Below are positions 56,657-64,000 of a DNA stretch of 64,000 nt, one piece after another (the stretch's first letter is position 1; the number at the start of each line of letters is the position of its first letter). The notes under the pieces were generated by a model. It was not told the origin of the DNA and searched no databases. It saw only the letters and a program-made list of their open reading frames with translations. Source of the DNA: Mycobacterium gordonae (lineage in GTDB: Bacteria; Actinomycetota; Actinomycetes; Mycobacteriales; Mycobacteriaceae). The translations under genes and the position numbers were made by a program. The DNA is taken from positions 1 to 64,000 of the forward strand of contig NZ_LQOY01000248.1 of assembly GCF_002101675.1 (NCBI RefSeq), given 5' to 3'.

Positions 56657-57970
56657 GTGGCAACGGGCGGACAGGCGAAACCCGGGTTGACGCCCGCGCA
56701 GATCAGCGCGATCGACGCCGCTCACTTGTGGCACCCCTACAGCACGATTGGTCGCGAAGCGATACCCCCGGTGGTGGCCGTGGCCGCCCGCGGGGCCTGG
56801 CTGACGCTGATCCGCGACGGCCACCCGGTCCAGGCACTGGACGCGATGAGCTCCTGGTGGACCGCGATCCACGGCCACGGTCACCCGGTTCTGGACGCGG
56901 CGATGACCGCTCAGCTGGGCACCATGAACCACGTCATGTTCGGTGGTCTGACGCACGAGCCGGCGGCCCGGTTGGCCCAGCTGTTAACGCAGATCACCCC
57001 GGCGGGCCTGGACACCGTGTTCTTCAGCGACTCGGGATCGGTGTCGGTGGAGGTCGCGGTCAAGATGGCGCTGCAGTACTGGCGCAGCCTGAACGAGCCG
57101 GCCAAGCATCGCCTGATGACCTGGCGCGGCGGCTACCACGGCGACACGTTCACGCCGATGAGCGTCTGCGATCCCGAGGGCGGCATGCACTCGCTGTGGG
57201 CCGACGTCCTGGTTCCGCAAGTGTTCGCGCCGCAGGTGCCACGCGCCTACGACCCGGCCTACAGCGCGGCGTTCGAGGGCCAACTGGCCGAACATGCGGC
57301 CGAACTGGCCGCCGTCATCGTCGAGCCCGTGGTACAGGGCGCGGGCGGGATGCGCTTCCACGACCCGCAGTATTTGTCGGACCTGCGCGACATCTGCCGT
57401 CGGCACCGGGTACTGCTGATCTTCGACGAGATCGCCACCGGCTTCGGTCGCACCGGTGAGCTGTTCGCCGCCGACCATGCCGGCGTCAGCCCGGACATCA
57501 TGTGCGTGGGCAAGGCTCTGACCGGCGGATACCTCAGCCTGGCCGCCACCCTGTGCAGCACCGATATCGCGCACGCCATCAGCGCCGGTACCGCTGGCGC
57601 CCTGATGCACGGGCCCACGTTCATGGCCAATCCGCTCGCCTGCGCGGTGTCGGTGGCCAGCGTCGAGTTGCTGCTGAGTCAGGACTGGCGGTCGGGAGTT
57701 GCCGGGCTCGCCGCCGGCCTGGCCGCTGGTCTGGAACCGGCCCGCGCGCTGCCCGGAGTCGCCGATGTTCGGGTATGCGGCGGCATCGGTGTGATCGAGT
57801 GTGAGCGGGCGGTGGATCTGGCGGTGGCGACGCCCGCGGCGCTGGACTGTGGGGTGTGGCTGCGCCCGTTTCGCAACCTGGTCTACGCGATGCCGCCGTA
57901 TGTCTGCACGCCCGACGAGATCGCTCAGATCACCTCGGCGATGGTGCAGGTGGCGCGGCTCGTAGTCTGA
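56657..57970 (+). CDS. bioA: Adenosylmethionine-8-amino-7-oxononanoate aminotransferase
   Basis: 437 residues from GTG 56657 (VATGGQAKPGLTPAQISAID), the same length as M. tuberculosis BioA. It converts KAPA to DAPA, with SAM as amino donor, in biotin synthesis. AHLWHPYSTIGREA and the substrate-binding SSWWTAIHGHGHP are conserved. FDEIATGFGRTG holds the Asp that contacts PLP, and the PLP Lys is near 286 in VGKALTGGYLSL. GPTFMANPLACAVS is the C-terminal signature. The gene is followed by bioF after six bases, forming bioA-bioF-bioD. A TGAACGGGTT half-palindrome at 56614 in the divergent promoter loosely resembles biotin-repressor (BioQ-type) sites. Confidence 0.97.
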   Translation: MATGGQAKPGLTPAQISAIDAAHLWHPYSTIGREAIPPVVAVAARGAWLTLIRDGHPVQALDAMSSWWTAIHGHGHPVLDAAMTAQLGTMNHVMFGGLTHEPAARLAQLLTQITPAGLDTVFFSDSGSVSVEVAVKMALQYWRSLNEPAKHRLMTWRGGYHGDTFTPMSVCDPEGGMHSLWADVLVPQVFAPQVPRAYDPAYSAAFEGQLAEHAAELAAVIVEPVVQGAGGMRFHDPQYLSDLRDICRRHRVLLIFDEIATGFGRTGELFAADHAGVSPDIMCVGKALTGGYLSLAATLCSTDIAHAISAGTAGALMHGPTFMANPLACAVSVASVELLLSQDWRSGVAGLAAGLAAGLEPARALPGVADVRVCGGIGVIECERAVDLAVATPAALDCGVWLRPFRNLVYAMPPYVCTPDEIAQITSAMVQVARLVV

Positions 57971-57976
57971 TCAGCG

Positions 57977-59122
57977 ATGAAGTCAACCGAGACCTCTCCA
58001 CTGGCCTGGCTGGAAGCGGTGGAGACGCAGCGTCGCAAGGCCGGGCTGCGCCGCTGCCTGCGGCCGCGGCCCCCGGTGAGCACCGAACTCGACCTGGCCT
58101 CCAACGACTATCTCGGCCTGTCCCAACATCCCGCCGTCATCGAAGGCGGCGTGCAGGCACTGCGGGTGTGGGGGGCCGGCGCCACCGGTTCGCGGCTGGT
58201 CACCGGAGACACCGAACTGCACGCGCAGTTCGAGGCCGAACTCGCCGACTACGTCGGCGCCGCCGCGGGTCTGGTGTTCTCCTCGGGCTATACCGCCAAC
58301 CTGGGCGCCGTGGTCAGCCTGTCCGGTCCCGGCTCACTGCTGGTGTCCGACGCCTACTCGCACGCCTCGCTGGTCGACGCCTGCCGCCTGTCCCGCGCCC
58401 GGGTAGTCGTGACGCCCAGCCGAGACGTCGCGGCGGTGGAGGCGGCGCTGGCGTCGCGCGACGAGGAGCGCGCGGTCGTCGTCACCGACTCGGTGTTCAG
58501 CGCCGACGGCGCGCTCGCCCCGCTGCGCGAACTGCACGACGTGTGCCGTCGGCACCGGTCGCTGCTGATCGTCGACGAGGCACACGGCCTCGGTGTGCGC
58601 GGCGGTGGTCGCGGCCTGCTGCACGAGGTCGGGCTGGCCGGCTCGCCCGACGTGGTGGTCACCACGACGCTGTCCAAAGCGCTGGGTAGCCAGGGCGGTG
58701 TGGTCCTCGGACCGGCCGAGGTGCGGGCTCATCTGATCGATGCGGCGCGGCCGTTCATCTTCGACACCGGGCTGGCGCCGGCCGCGGTCGGTGCGGCGTT
58801 GGCCGCGCTTCAGCTCCTCAAGGCCGAACCGTGGCGGCCTTCCGCGGTACTCGGCCATGCCGCCGAACTGGCCCGGGTATGTGGCGTCCTTGAGGTTCCG
58901 CAGTCGGCGGTGGTGTCGGTGATCCTGGGCGACCCGGAGGTCGCGCTGGCCGCGGCGACGGCCTGCCTCGAAGCCGGGGTCAAGGTGGGCTGTTTCCGGC
59001 CCCCGACGGTGCCCGCTGGCACATCGCGGCTGCGACTGACCGCGCGTGCTTCCCTGAGCGCCGACGAACTGGAGCTGGCGCGGCGGGTGCTCACCGACGT
59101 GCTGCCCGCCGCCCGCCGTTGA
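57977..59122 (+). CDS. bioF1: 8-amino-7-oxononanoate synthase
   Basis: 381 residues. PLP enzyme joining pimeloyl-thioester and alanine to give KAPA, the first step of the ring assembly in biotin synthesis. LDLASNDYLGLSQHP, SGYTANLGAV and DSVFSADGALAPL are typical. The PLP Lys is K234 in VTTTLSKALGSQGG. VDEAHGLGVRG supplies the PLP-contact Asp. Start ATG 57977. Its TGA overlaps the TTG start of bioD by the sequence TTGA, so translation is coupled. The name bioF1 follows M. tuberculosis Rv1569, which has a second homologue (bioF2) elsewhere. Confidence 0.96.
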   Translation: MKSTETSPLAWLEAVETQRRKAGLRRCLRPRPPVSTELDLASNDYLGLSQHPAVIEGGVQALRVWGAGATGSRLVTGDTELHAQFEAELADYVGAAAGLVFSSGYTANLGAVVSLSGPGSLLVSDAYSHASLVDACRLSRARVVVTPSRDVAAVEAALASRDEERAVVVTDSVFSADGALAPLRELHDVCRRHRSLLIVDEAHGLGVRGGGRGLLHEVGLAGSPDVVVTTTLSKALGSQGGVVLGPAEVRAHLIDAARPFIFDTGLAPAAVGAALAALQLLKAEPWRPSAVLGHAAELARVCGVLEVPQSAVVSVILGDPEVALAAATACLEAGVKVGCFRPPTVPAGTSRLRLTARASLSADELELARRVLTDVLPAARR

Positions 59123-59793
59123 CCGTCCTGCTCGTCACCGGCACCGATACCGGCGTTGGAAAGACGATCGCGACCGCCGCGCTGGCGTCCTGCGCCCGCC
59201 AACTCGGCGTCGACGTCGCGGTCTGCAAGCCCGCCCAGACCGGCACCGCCGACGGTGACGACGATCTCGCCGAGGTGGGCCGGCTGTCCGGGGTGACCTC
59301 GCTCGCCGGCTTGGCGCGTTACCCGCTGCCCATGTCGCCGGTGGCCGCAGCCGAGCAGGCTGGGATGGCGCTGCCCAGCCGCGACGAGGTGTCGGAGTTG
59401 ATCCGTGGGCTGGACAGTCCGGGGCGGTTGACGCTGGTCGAGGGGGCCGGCGGGTTGCTGGTCGAAATCGCCGCCGGTGGCGTCACCCTGCGAGACCTGG
59501 CAGTGGAGCTCAAGGCGGCCGTGCTCGTGGTGGTCAGAGCCGGTCTGGGCACCCTCAATCACAGCGCGCTTACTGTGGAAGCGCTTGCCGCACGAGACGT
59601 TCCATGCGCCGGGTTAGTGATCGGCAGTTGGCCAGCGCAGCCTGGACCTATCGAGCGCTCCAACCGGGCTGAGTTGGCCCGTATGGCGCCCGTCCGGGCG
59701 GTGTTGCCAGCTGGCGCCAGTGCCACCGGAGACTTCGCGGCAATGAGCGCGGCCGTTTTCGACGCCGACTGGGTGAGGTCTCTGGTGGACTGA
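59119..59793 (+). CDS. bioD: Dethiobiotin synthetase
   Basis: 224 residues from TTG 59119 (MTVLLVTGTDTGVGKTIATA). ATP-dependent closure of the ureido ring from DAPA and CO2. P-loop GTDTGVGKT at 8-16, Lys in VCKPAQTGT, and VEGAGGLLVEIA for the carbamate site. Length and sequence match M. tuberculosis BioD (226 aa). It overlaps bioF by four bases and the next gene by one base. bioB, needed for the final sulphur insertion, follows soon after in M. tuberculosis but is not in this window. Confidence 0.96.
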   Translation: MTVLLVTGTDTGVGKTIATAALASCARQLGVDVAVCKPAQTGTADGDDDLAEVGRLSGVTSLAGLARYPLPMSPVAAAEQAGMALPSRDEVSELIRGLDSPGRLTLVEGAGGLLVEIAAGGVTLRDLAVELKAAVLVVVRAGLGTLNHSALTVEALAARDVPCAGLVIGSWPAQPGPIERSNRAELARMAPVRAVLPAGASATGDFAAMSAAVFDADWVRSLVD

Positions 59794-60311
59794 TGGCGCA
59801 TTCCATCGAGCTGCTTTTCGACCCCGACACCGAGGCCGTCCTGCGGCGCATGTGGGACGACCTGGGCGCACTGAAAAAGGCCGGCCTGCCCATCCGCATC
59901 CCCCCGGGCCGTCCGCACGTGACGGTCGCGGTGGCTCAACGCATCGCCCCCGATGTCGACGAGCTGCTGCTTCCCGTGGCGCGAGAGTTGCCGTTGCGCT
60001 GCGTGATCGGCGCTCCGGTGTTGTTCGGCCGGGCGAACGTCGTGCTCACCCGGTTGATCGTGCCGTCACGCGAGCTGCTGGATCTGCATGCCGAGGTGCA
60101 CCGGCTGTGCGGTCCGCATCTGCTGCCCGAGCCGATGCCCAATAGCCTGCCCGGGCACTGGACGGCACATGTCACGCTCGCCCGCCGGATGGATGCTGCG
60201 CATCTCAACGCGGCGCTGGCCATCGCGGGCCGGCCGGCGCAGTTCGAGGGTCAGTTCACCGGTTTACGCCGCTGGGATGGTGACCAGCGCGTCGAGTACC
60301 AGCTGGGTTAG
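59793..60311 (+). CDS. 2H phosphoesterase/2'-5' RNA ligase-like protein (Rv1571-like)
   Basis: 172 residues. Two HxT catalytic motifs spaced by about 84 residues, PHVTVAVAQ near 47 and AHVTLARRM near 131, define the 2H phosphoesterase superfamily (2'-5' RNA ligase, cyclic phosphodiesterase). Members cut or join 2'-5' or 2',3'-cyclic phosphate bonds; the substrate here is unknown. M. tuberculosis Rv1571 (169 aa) is the syntenic counterpart. The ATG at 59793 shares its A with the bioD stop, so it is expressed as the last gene of the bio operon, although no biotin-related role is obvious. Confidence 0.87.
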   Translation: MAHSIELLFDPDTEAVLRRMWDDLGALKKAGLPIRIPPGRPHVTVAVAQRIAPDVDELLLPVARELPLRCVIGAPVLFGRANVVLTRLIVPSRELLDLHAEVHRLCGPHLLPEPMPNSLPGHWTAHVTLARRMDAAHLNAALAIAGRPAQFEGQFTGLRRWDGDQRVEYQLG

Positions 60312-60606
60312 ACCCAAATGCCGCGCAGTTGGTGTTGGCGCTGTGTCGTCAACCGTCGAGGATCTGAGTGTGATGTCGGTGGTCTAGTTGGTGCGCAAAC
60401 AGTCATGATGACCCCAAATGGCCTGCAGTCGAGATGTTGGCGAGATGGACGCAGCCGATCTCTTGACTTCGACATTTCCTGATTCCCGCATTTTGGATGA
60501 AGCTTTGCCTGGCAGGGTTCCGCTTGCAACGACCACCGAAACCATTCAGTAGGGAGTGGCCGATCCGTCTGAACGGCCCTCACCCAAACCACAGGAGCAG
60601 CGAGCT
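60312..60606. other. Intergenic region after the bio operon, no gene; two imperfect direct repeats
   Basis: 295 bases without a convincing gene. GACCCAAATGCCGCGCAGT (60311-60329) and GACCCCAAATGGCCTGCAGT (60410-60429) are imperfect direct copies about 100 bases apart. They may be remnants of an inserted element, or chance similarity. Base composition drops below that of the neighbours towards the 3' end. Confidence 0.4.
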
Positions 60607-61044
60607 ATGACCGCACCCGGCAATTACGGTTTGGACGGATACGAACTAAGCGCGGCCGAAATGGACGAACTAAAGTGGGCGACGTTCAGCTATGAATTCG
60701 CCTTCGATCGTTACACCCAGTTAAGGAAACTCGAGCCCGACGGGGAGTTTGACGGCAAGCCGCAAGGGAAGGCAGCATTCCGGCGGGTACGAGCGACCCA
60801 AGATGAACTGGAGCAATTAAAACAAAGGATTCGTGATCAGAGGCGGGTGAGTCCTCCAAAAGCCGAGGTAAAGCCTGATCAAATGCCCGATTGCGATCCT
60901 GTCGATGATTACGCCAAGTATGCTGACGACGTCACGGGCCGTGCTGATCGTGATGCACCCGAAGCGAGCGGGATTATCGGAAACGCAGTACGGCAATTGA
61001 CATCAATGGCCGCGATGGACGGAATGCCCGGCAGCGTGGGGTAG
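60607..61044 (+). CDS. Hypothetical protein with AT-biased codon use, possibly acquired
   Basis: 145 residues from ATG 60607 with CAGGAGC as ribosome site (a GTG at 60556 would add 17). The protein is acidic and soluble, without TM or signal peptide: GLDGYELSAAEMDELKWATF, then a helical section rich in Lys, Arg and Gln (RATQDELEQLKQRIRDQRR), and an Asp-rich tail. No family was recognised; it is not WXG100, PE or PPE. Codon use differs from neighbours: Leu TTA occurs twice (near 60721 and 60817), and AAA, ATT and AAT are frequent. It lies in the spot between the Rv1571-like gene and the next operon, where M. tuberculosis carries prophage phiRv1. Confidence 0.65.
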   Translation: MTAPGNYGLDGYELSAAEMDELKWATFSYEFAFDRYTQLRKLEPDGEFDGKPQGKAAFRRVRATQDELEQLKQRIRDQRRVSPPKAEVKPDQMPDCDPVDDYAKYADDVTGRADRDAPEASGIIGNAVRQLTSMAAMDGMPGSVG

Positions 61045-61478
61045 CGGTATCCAGATGCCCCCGTGCGGCGTTGTTCACCAAGGCACCGACGAGATGACCA
61101 GCTACGTAGCCGCCGGAGCGGAATCGGCTGAAAGCATGAAGCGCCGGTGGGACGACGTGTCCGGTCCGGCTAGCGGGTGCGCGGTGACTGCCAAAAACTC
61201 TATGTCCGGCCCCGAGCCCGGGTCCACACGGGCTGGGAGCGGTTGTGCCGGGACCGCTCGGCCCATCACGTCGATCGCCCCGCCGCGCCGACTGGCCTTG
61301 GCGAAGGCGGAGCTCCGCAGCGCGGCGGCCGTGCCCGTCCGACGAAGCCGGTATGGGTTGTCAGCGACTGCCACCGGGGCTCACTCCGGCGCAAGCATCG
61401 ACCACAAGCGCGGGCTAGCCATACCTGCGGCTATCACATTCGTATCGTCGTCACACGGTTGACTGCGCAGCATTGGGG
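61045..61478. other. Region without an assignable gene; overlapping frames on both strands
   Basis: 434 bases between the hypothetical gene and the membrane-protein operon. Several overlapping frames exist on both strands (for example plus 61055-61462 and 61177-61482, minus 61102-61374), none with a recognisable family, clear ribosome site or consistent codon pattern. The high third-position GC of the 61177 frame, opened right after a TAG, would fit a decayed gene. I cannot identify it. Confidence 0.4.
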
Positions 61479-62816
61479 TTAGCCGCCGAACAGCAGATAC
61501 AAGCCCATGAACGTGTAGCCGACCATCACCAGCATCATGGTCAGCTGCCCAGTGAGCTGATTTGCCGGCGGCAGCAGTCGCAACGCTTTGTCATGCGCGG
61601 CGATGACCGCCACGATGTGCCCGGTGACCACGCAGGTAACCTTGATCGTGGACAGCACGGCGGGATGCATCGACAGGATGTAGGCGACGTGCCAGTCGCG
61701 ACTGATCGGATCGGCCAGGGCGATGACGGCCTGCTGACCGCGCTCCACCAGGTAGGTGAGGTAGTGCGCGAAGATGTAACCGACCACGATGGGGATCAGC
61801 GAGTGCGCCATCTGGCCGGGCAACGCCCGGCGCTGCTCGGCATCGACTCCTCCCGTGGCCCGCGCCGCGAACGAAAACGTCAGCGCTACAACCGAAATGA
61901 ACAAGATCAACCCGACGGTTCGCAGCGCCGACGACGTCACCGTCTCCGGCACCACGCGCGCCCCCCGCGTCACACCGTCGGCGAAGTTGCGCCACGTCGG
62001 CGATGCGGAGAAGCTATCGAACGCCGTCGAGCCGAGCAGGACCGCCAGCATCGCCACCACGCCCGGACGCACGGGGAGCGACGGCAGGTGGTCGAACGGG
62101 TTGCCGACGACAATCTTGCCGGTCTCGGCGTTACGCCAGAACGGCGACAGGCGGGAAACGGCCATGCTGTAGACGCCGAACGGGTCGACTCGCGCCAGCC
62201 AGCGCTGCCCGCACAGCCACGCCCCGACCAACAGCACCAGGGTGTAAATCAGCAGCCACATCTTCACCGCGAATACCGAGGCCGAGTCGGGACTGGCCAG
62301 CTCCATCCAGACGAACGCGAACAACCCCAGCGCGGCCGGACGGTAACCCCAGCTCTCGGGATAGGAGAACCGCGGCCGGGAGAGCCGCTCCGGCAGGCAC
62401 CGCCGCAGCACGACGTACACCGTCCGCACCGGCGAAATGACCCGCCACACCGGCCCGAAGACCACTGAGAGCGCGACCAGCCCCACCCACAGCAGCACGT
62501 AGAACGCGCCGAGCAGGCCGTTGGCCTGCGTCTGCGGACCGAACACCCCGACCAGCAGCACCCACACCGCGAACAGCAACGCCAGGCCGGCCACCAGCCA
62601 GCGGGTGAGGCGAGCGTCGACCAGGGTGGTCATCGCGTCGGGCAACGCGTGCCCGGGCTTGCCCGGTTCGAACCGAGGCCGCTTCCAGGCCAGGGCGACC
62701 ACGGCAAACGTGAACGTCAATGCCCACGCCGCACCGATCAGCGCGAACGTGTATGGGACCGGGAGATCGTTCGATCCGCCGAGGCCATGCGCCAGCACCG
62801 CCCCAGCGCCGGTCAC
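61479..62816 (-). CDS. Polytopic membrane protein of unknown function
   Basis: 445 residues with about ten to eleven TM helices, from VPYTFALIGAAWALTFTFAVVALAW to LTMMLVMVGYTFMGLYLLF. Recognisable local features: FGPVWRVISPVRTVYVVLRR in a loop, ASPTWRNFADGV, and a His-rich stretch PIVVGYIFAHYLTYLVERGQQ. The last third contains conserved-looking His and Asp residues (SMHPAVLSTIKVTCVVTGHIVAVIAAHDKAL). The gene starts at GTG 62816 and overlaps the lipoprotein stop (GTGA). From memory, similar actinobacterial proteins are labelled 'fenitrothion hydrolase' in databases, which I regard as unreliable. Coupling to a cupredoxin-like lipoprotein hints at metal or redox handling at the membrane. Confidence 0.75.
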   Translation of the reverse strand: MTGAGAVLAHGLGGSNDLPVPYTFALIGAAWALTFTFAVVALAWKRPRFEPGKPGHALPDAMTTLVDARLTRWLVAGLALLFAVWVLLVGVFGPQTQANGLLGAFYVLLWVGLVALSVVFGPVWRVISPVRTVYVVLRRCLPERLSRPRFSYPESWGYRPAALGLFAFVWMELASPDSASVFAVKMWLLIYTLVLLVGAWLCGQRWLARVDPFGVYSMAVSRLSPFWRNAETGKIVVGNPFDHLPSLPVRPGVVAMLAVLLGSTAFDSFSASPTWRNFADGVTRGARVVPETVTSSALRTVGLILFISVVALTFSFAARATGGVDAEQRRALPGQMAHSLIPIVVGYIFAHYLTYLVERGQQAVIALADPISRDWHVAYILSMHPAVLSTIKVTCVVTGHIVAVIAAHDKALRLLPPANQLTGQLTMMLVMVGYTFMGLYLLFGG

Positions 62817-63190
62817 GGCTGGACTTGAATGGTCGCAATCGTGCGCTTGAGGTGATGCAACTCGACGTCGACGTTGCCAGGCACGTCCACGCTGAACTGG
62901 AACGTCTGATTCGGCGCAGCCGCGATCTCGAACTTGTGATCAGGCACCGAATGCACATGCAGCTCGTCGGTGACGTCGCTGGTGATCCGTAGCGTGATCT
63001 GCTCTTTCACCTTGGCCTGCAGCGTGGCGTTCGTCGGAGTCACCTGACCGTTGGCGATGGTGACCTCGATCGTCAGTCCGGGGTGCGCCCCGCCACTGGT
63101 CTGGCGGTCCGGCTTCGAACTGCCCCCACAGGCGACCAGCGTGCAGGCCAACACGGCCGCCCACGCGGCGGCGAGGATGCGTGCCGTCAT
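62813..63190 (-). CDS. Cupredoxin-like lipoprotein
   Basis: 125 residues. Lipoprotein signal: MTARILAAAWAAVLACTLVACGG, with Cys21 lipidated. After a Ser/Gly linker the mature part is a small beta-barrel of the cupredoxin/EfeO-N type: LTIEVTIANGQVTPTNATLQ, ITLRITSDVTDELHVHSVPD, and FQFSVDVPGNVDVELHHLKR. Histidines in ELHVHSVPDHK and ELHH could bind metal, but the Cys of a blue-copper site is missing, so classic electron-transfer function is unlikely. It is the middle gene of three, four bases after the upstream gene and overlapping the downstream one. Confidence 0.82.
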   Translation of the reverse strand: MTARILAAAWAAVLACTLVACGGSSKPDRQTSGGAHPGLTIEVTIANGQVTPTNATLQAKVKEQITLRITSDVTDELHVHSVPDHKFEIAAAPNQTFQFSVDVPGNVDVELHHLKRTIATIQVQP

Positions 63191-63194
63191 CGTG

Positions 63195-64000
63195 TCATGC
63201 CGCCCTGGGCAGGGGATGGGCTTCCTCCTCCGACCGCCGGGGCTTGGTCGTCTCGCCGTTGATGCGGCCAGCGCCCCACGTCAGCGCGGCGATCACCATC
63301 AATGTGAAAATCAGCACCAAGATAGAACCCGCCGTGAACAGCCACTCCGGCGCGTTCGGGTCCCGTTCGCGCTGCAGGATGGTGTTCTCTAGGACGAAGG
63401 GCCGGGTGATCACGGGCTGGGCCGGGATCTCGGGAGCCGGAATCGCCTCGTCGGCTGGTGCGTAGATCGGCACGGCGGTCATGGTGTAGCCGTCCTGGAC
63501 GCGCAGCAGCGTCTTCCACGATCCCCAGACGGGAATGGGTTCGGTGCTGCGGTAGTGCCCCGGGCCGACTCGCTGCAGCCGGTCGATGACCAGGCCACGC
63601 TGGTTCTCCATCTTGCCCTGCCACGACGTGATCGACACCCAGTCGGGTTCGTCCTTGATCAGGTCGGGTGGGTTGATCTGGACGTCGGCGGACACCATCT
63701 GCTTCCCGGGCTCGCTGGGCAACTCGGTCAATTTGATGGTTGCGGTGTTCTTGCTCGGGATGTTGATATGCAGGCCGTTGGCTACCGCTCCGCCGATCAC
63801 GACGACGGTTGCCGCGACGATCGCGATGCCGATTGCACGGCGCGGCAGGGGCTGCCCGGTGAGGACCATCCCGGTCAACGCCCCGCACAGGCCCATCATG
63901 ACCGCGACGGGCACCGACATCGCCAGGGCCTCGCCCCACATGCTGGTCGGCCACGGGTAGTGATAGACCGCGCCGACCCACAGGGAACTCAGCCACAGGC
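63195..64000 (-). CDS. Membrane protein, N-terminal part outside window
   Basis: The frame stays open to the window edge (LWLSSLWVGAVYHYPWPTSMWGEALAMS), so the start at 63941 is unlikely and at least 268 residues are encoded here. Two or more TM helices lie in the visible N-terminal part (SVPVAVMMGLCGALTGMVLTG, IGIAIVAATVVVIGGAVANG), then an outer beta-rich domain of about 150 residues (INPPDLIKDEPDWVSITSWQ, VWGSWKTLLRVQDGYTMTAVPIY), then one C-terminal TM helix (WLFTAGSILVLIFTLMVIAALTWG). No family is recognised. It is the first visible gene of the operon with the cupredoxin-like lipoprotein. Confidence 0.72.
   Translation of the reverse strand, partial: LWLSSLWVGAVYHYPWPTSMWGEALAMSVPVAVMMGLCGALTGMVLTGQPLPRRAIGIAIVAATVVVIGGAVANGLHINIPSKNTATIKLTELPSEPGKQMVSADVQINPPDLIKDEPDWVSITSWQGKMENQRGLVIDRLQRVGPGHYRSTEPIPVWGSWKTLLRVQDGYTMTAVPIYAPADEAIPAPEIPAQPVITRPFVLENTILQRERDPNAPEWLFTAGSILVLIFTLMVIAALTWGAGRINGETTKPRRSEEEAHPLPRAA

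Noticed and set aside
61055..61462. Plus-strand frame of 135 codons as a gene
   Set aside because: Overlaps equally good frames on both strands, has no clear ribosome site and matches no family I know; left as unassigned region.

Overview
The window is a GC-rich chromosomal segment of a non-tuberculous Mycobacterium. This rests on two PE-family proteins, a mycocerosic-acid-synthase-type PKS with PapA and FAAL partners, GTG/TTG and leaderless starts, and gene order that follows M. tuberculosis Rv1527c-Rv1571 almost throughout. It is not M. tuberculosis complex: several M. tuberculosis genes are absent (adh, glbN, fadD11, frdABCD) and several loci are extra. No tRNA, rRNA, CRISPR array or intact insertion sequence was seen. 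Homology statements rest on memory of family members, not on a search.

Layout. 1-0.5 kb: 3'-truncated PE_PGRS gene. 0.7-12.1 kb: lipid locus with a pks5-type PKS and papA (minus strand), then a fadD24-type FAAL, a carboxymuconolactone-decarboxylase-like protein and a nitronate monooxygenase (plus). 12.2-16.5 kb: two riboswitch-controlled genes, an M-box (Mg2+) leader with a 26-codon leader ORF ahead of an Rv1535-like small protein, and a translational T-box ahead of ileS. 16.5-21.4 kb: an envelope-type island between ileS and dinX, with a GT2 glycosyltransferase fused to a degenerate LytM/M23 domain, a DUF218-like protein, a sugar-nucleotide epimerase and a PE protein. 21.6-30 kb: dinX, ansA, yaaA, lspA, rluD-like, methyltransferase, lprI and two SDRs. 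29.9-35.3 kb: three translationally coupled PknD-like genes (kinase-TM-NHL propeller); the third has lost the kinase N-lobe and its key residues. 35.4-46.3 kb: SRPBCC protein, dnaE1, a PPOX/MerR pair around a perfect palindrome, plsB1, ilvA, a PPOX/MocR pair and a DUF4190 membrane protein. 46.4-52.6 kb: treX-treY-treZ, for turning glycogen into trehalose. 52.7-56.6 kb: SGNH acyltransferase, RipD-like catalytically dead NlpC/P60 protein, membrane protein. 56.7-60.3 kb: bioA-bioF-bioD plus a 2H phosphoesterase. 60.3-61.5 kb: a stretch of foreign-looking sequence. 61.5-64 kb: a membrane protein/cupredoxin-like lipoprotein/membrane protein operon running off the end.

How it fits together. The left end should make methyl-branched fatty acids (FAAL activation, MAS-type PKS, PapA transfer onto a sugar such as trehalose), the tre operon supplies trehalose, and the biotin genes support the acyl-CoA carboxylases that make methylmalonyl-CoA. 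The most unusual items are the kinase/kinase/pseudokinase operon, the GT2-pseudo-M23 fusion, paired 56-bp-period palindromic repeats at two distant sites, and a run of three hairpins where glbN sits in M. tuberculosis.
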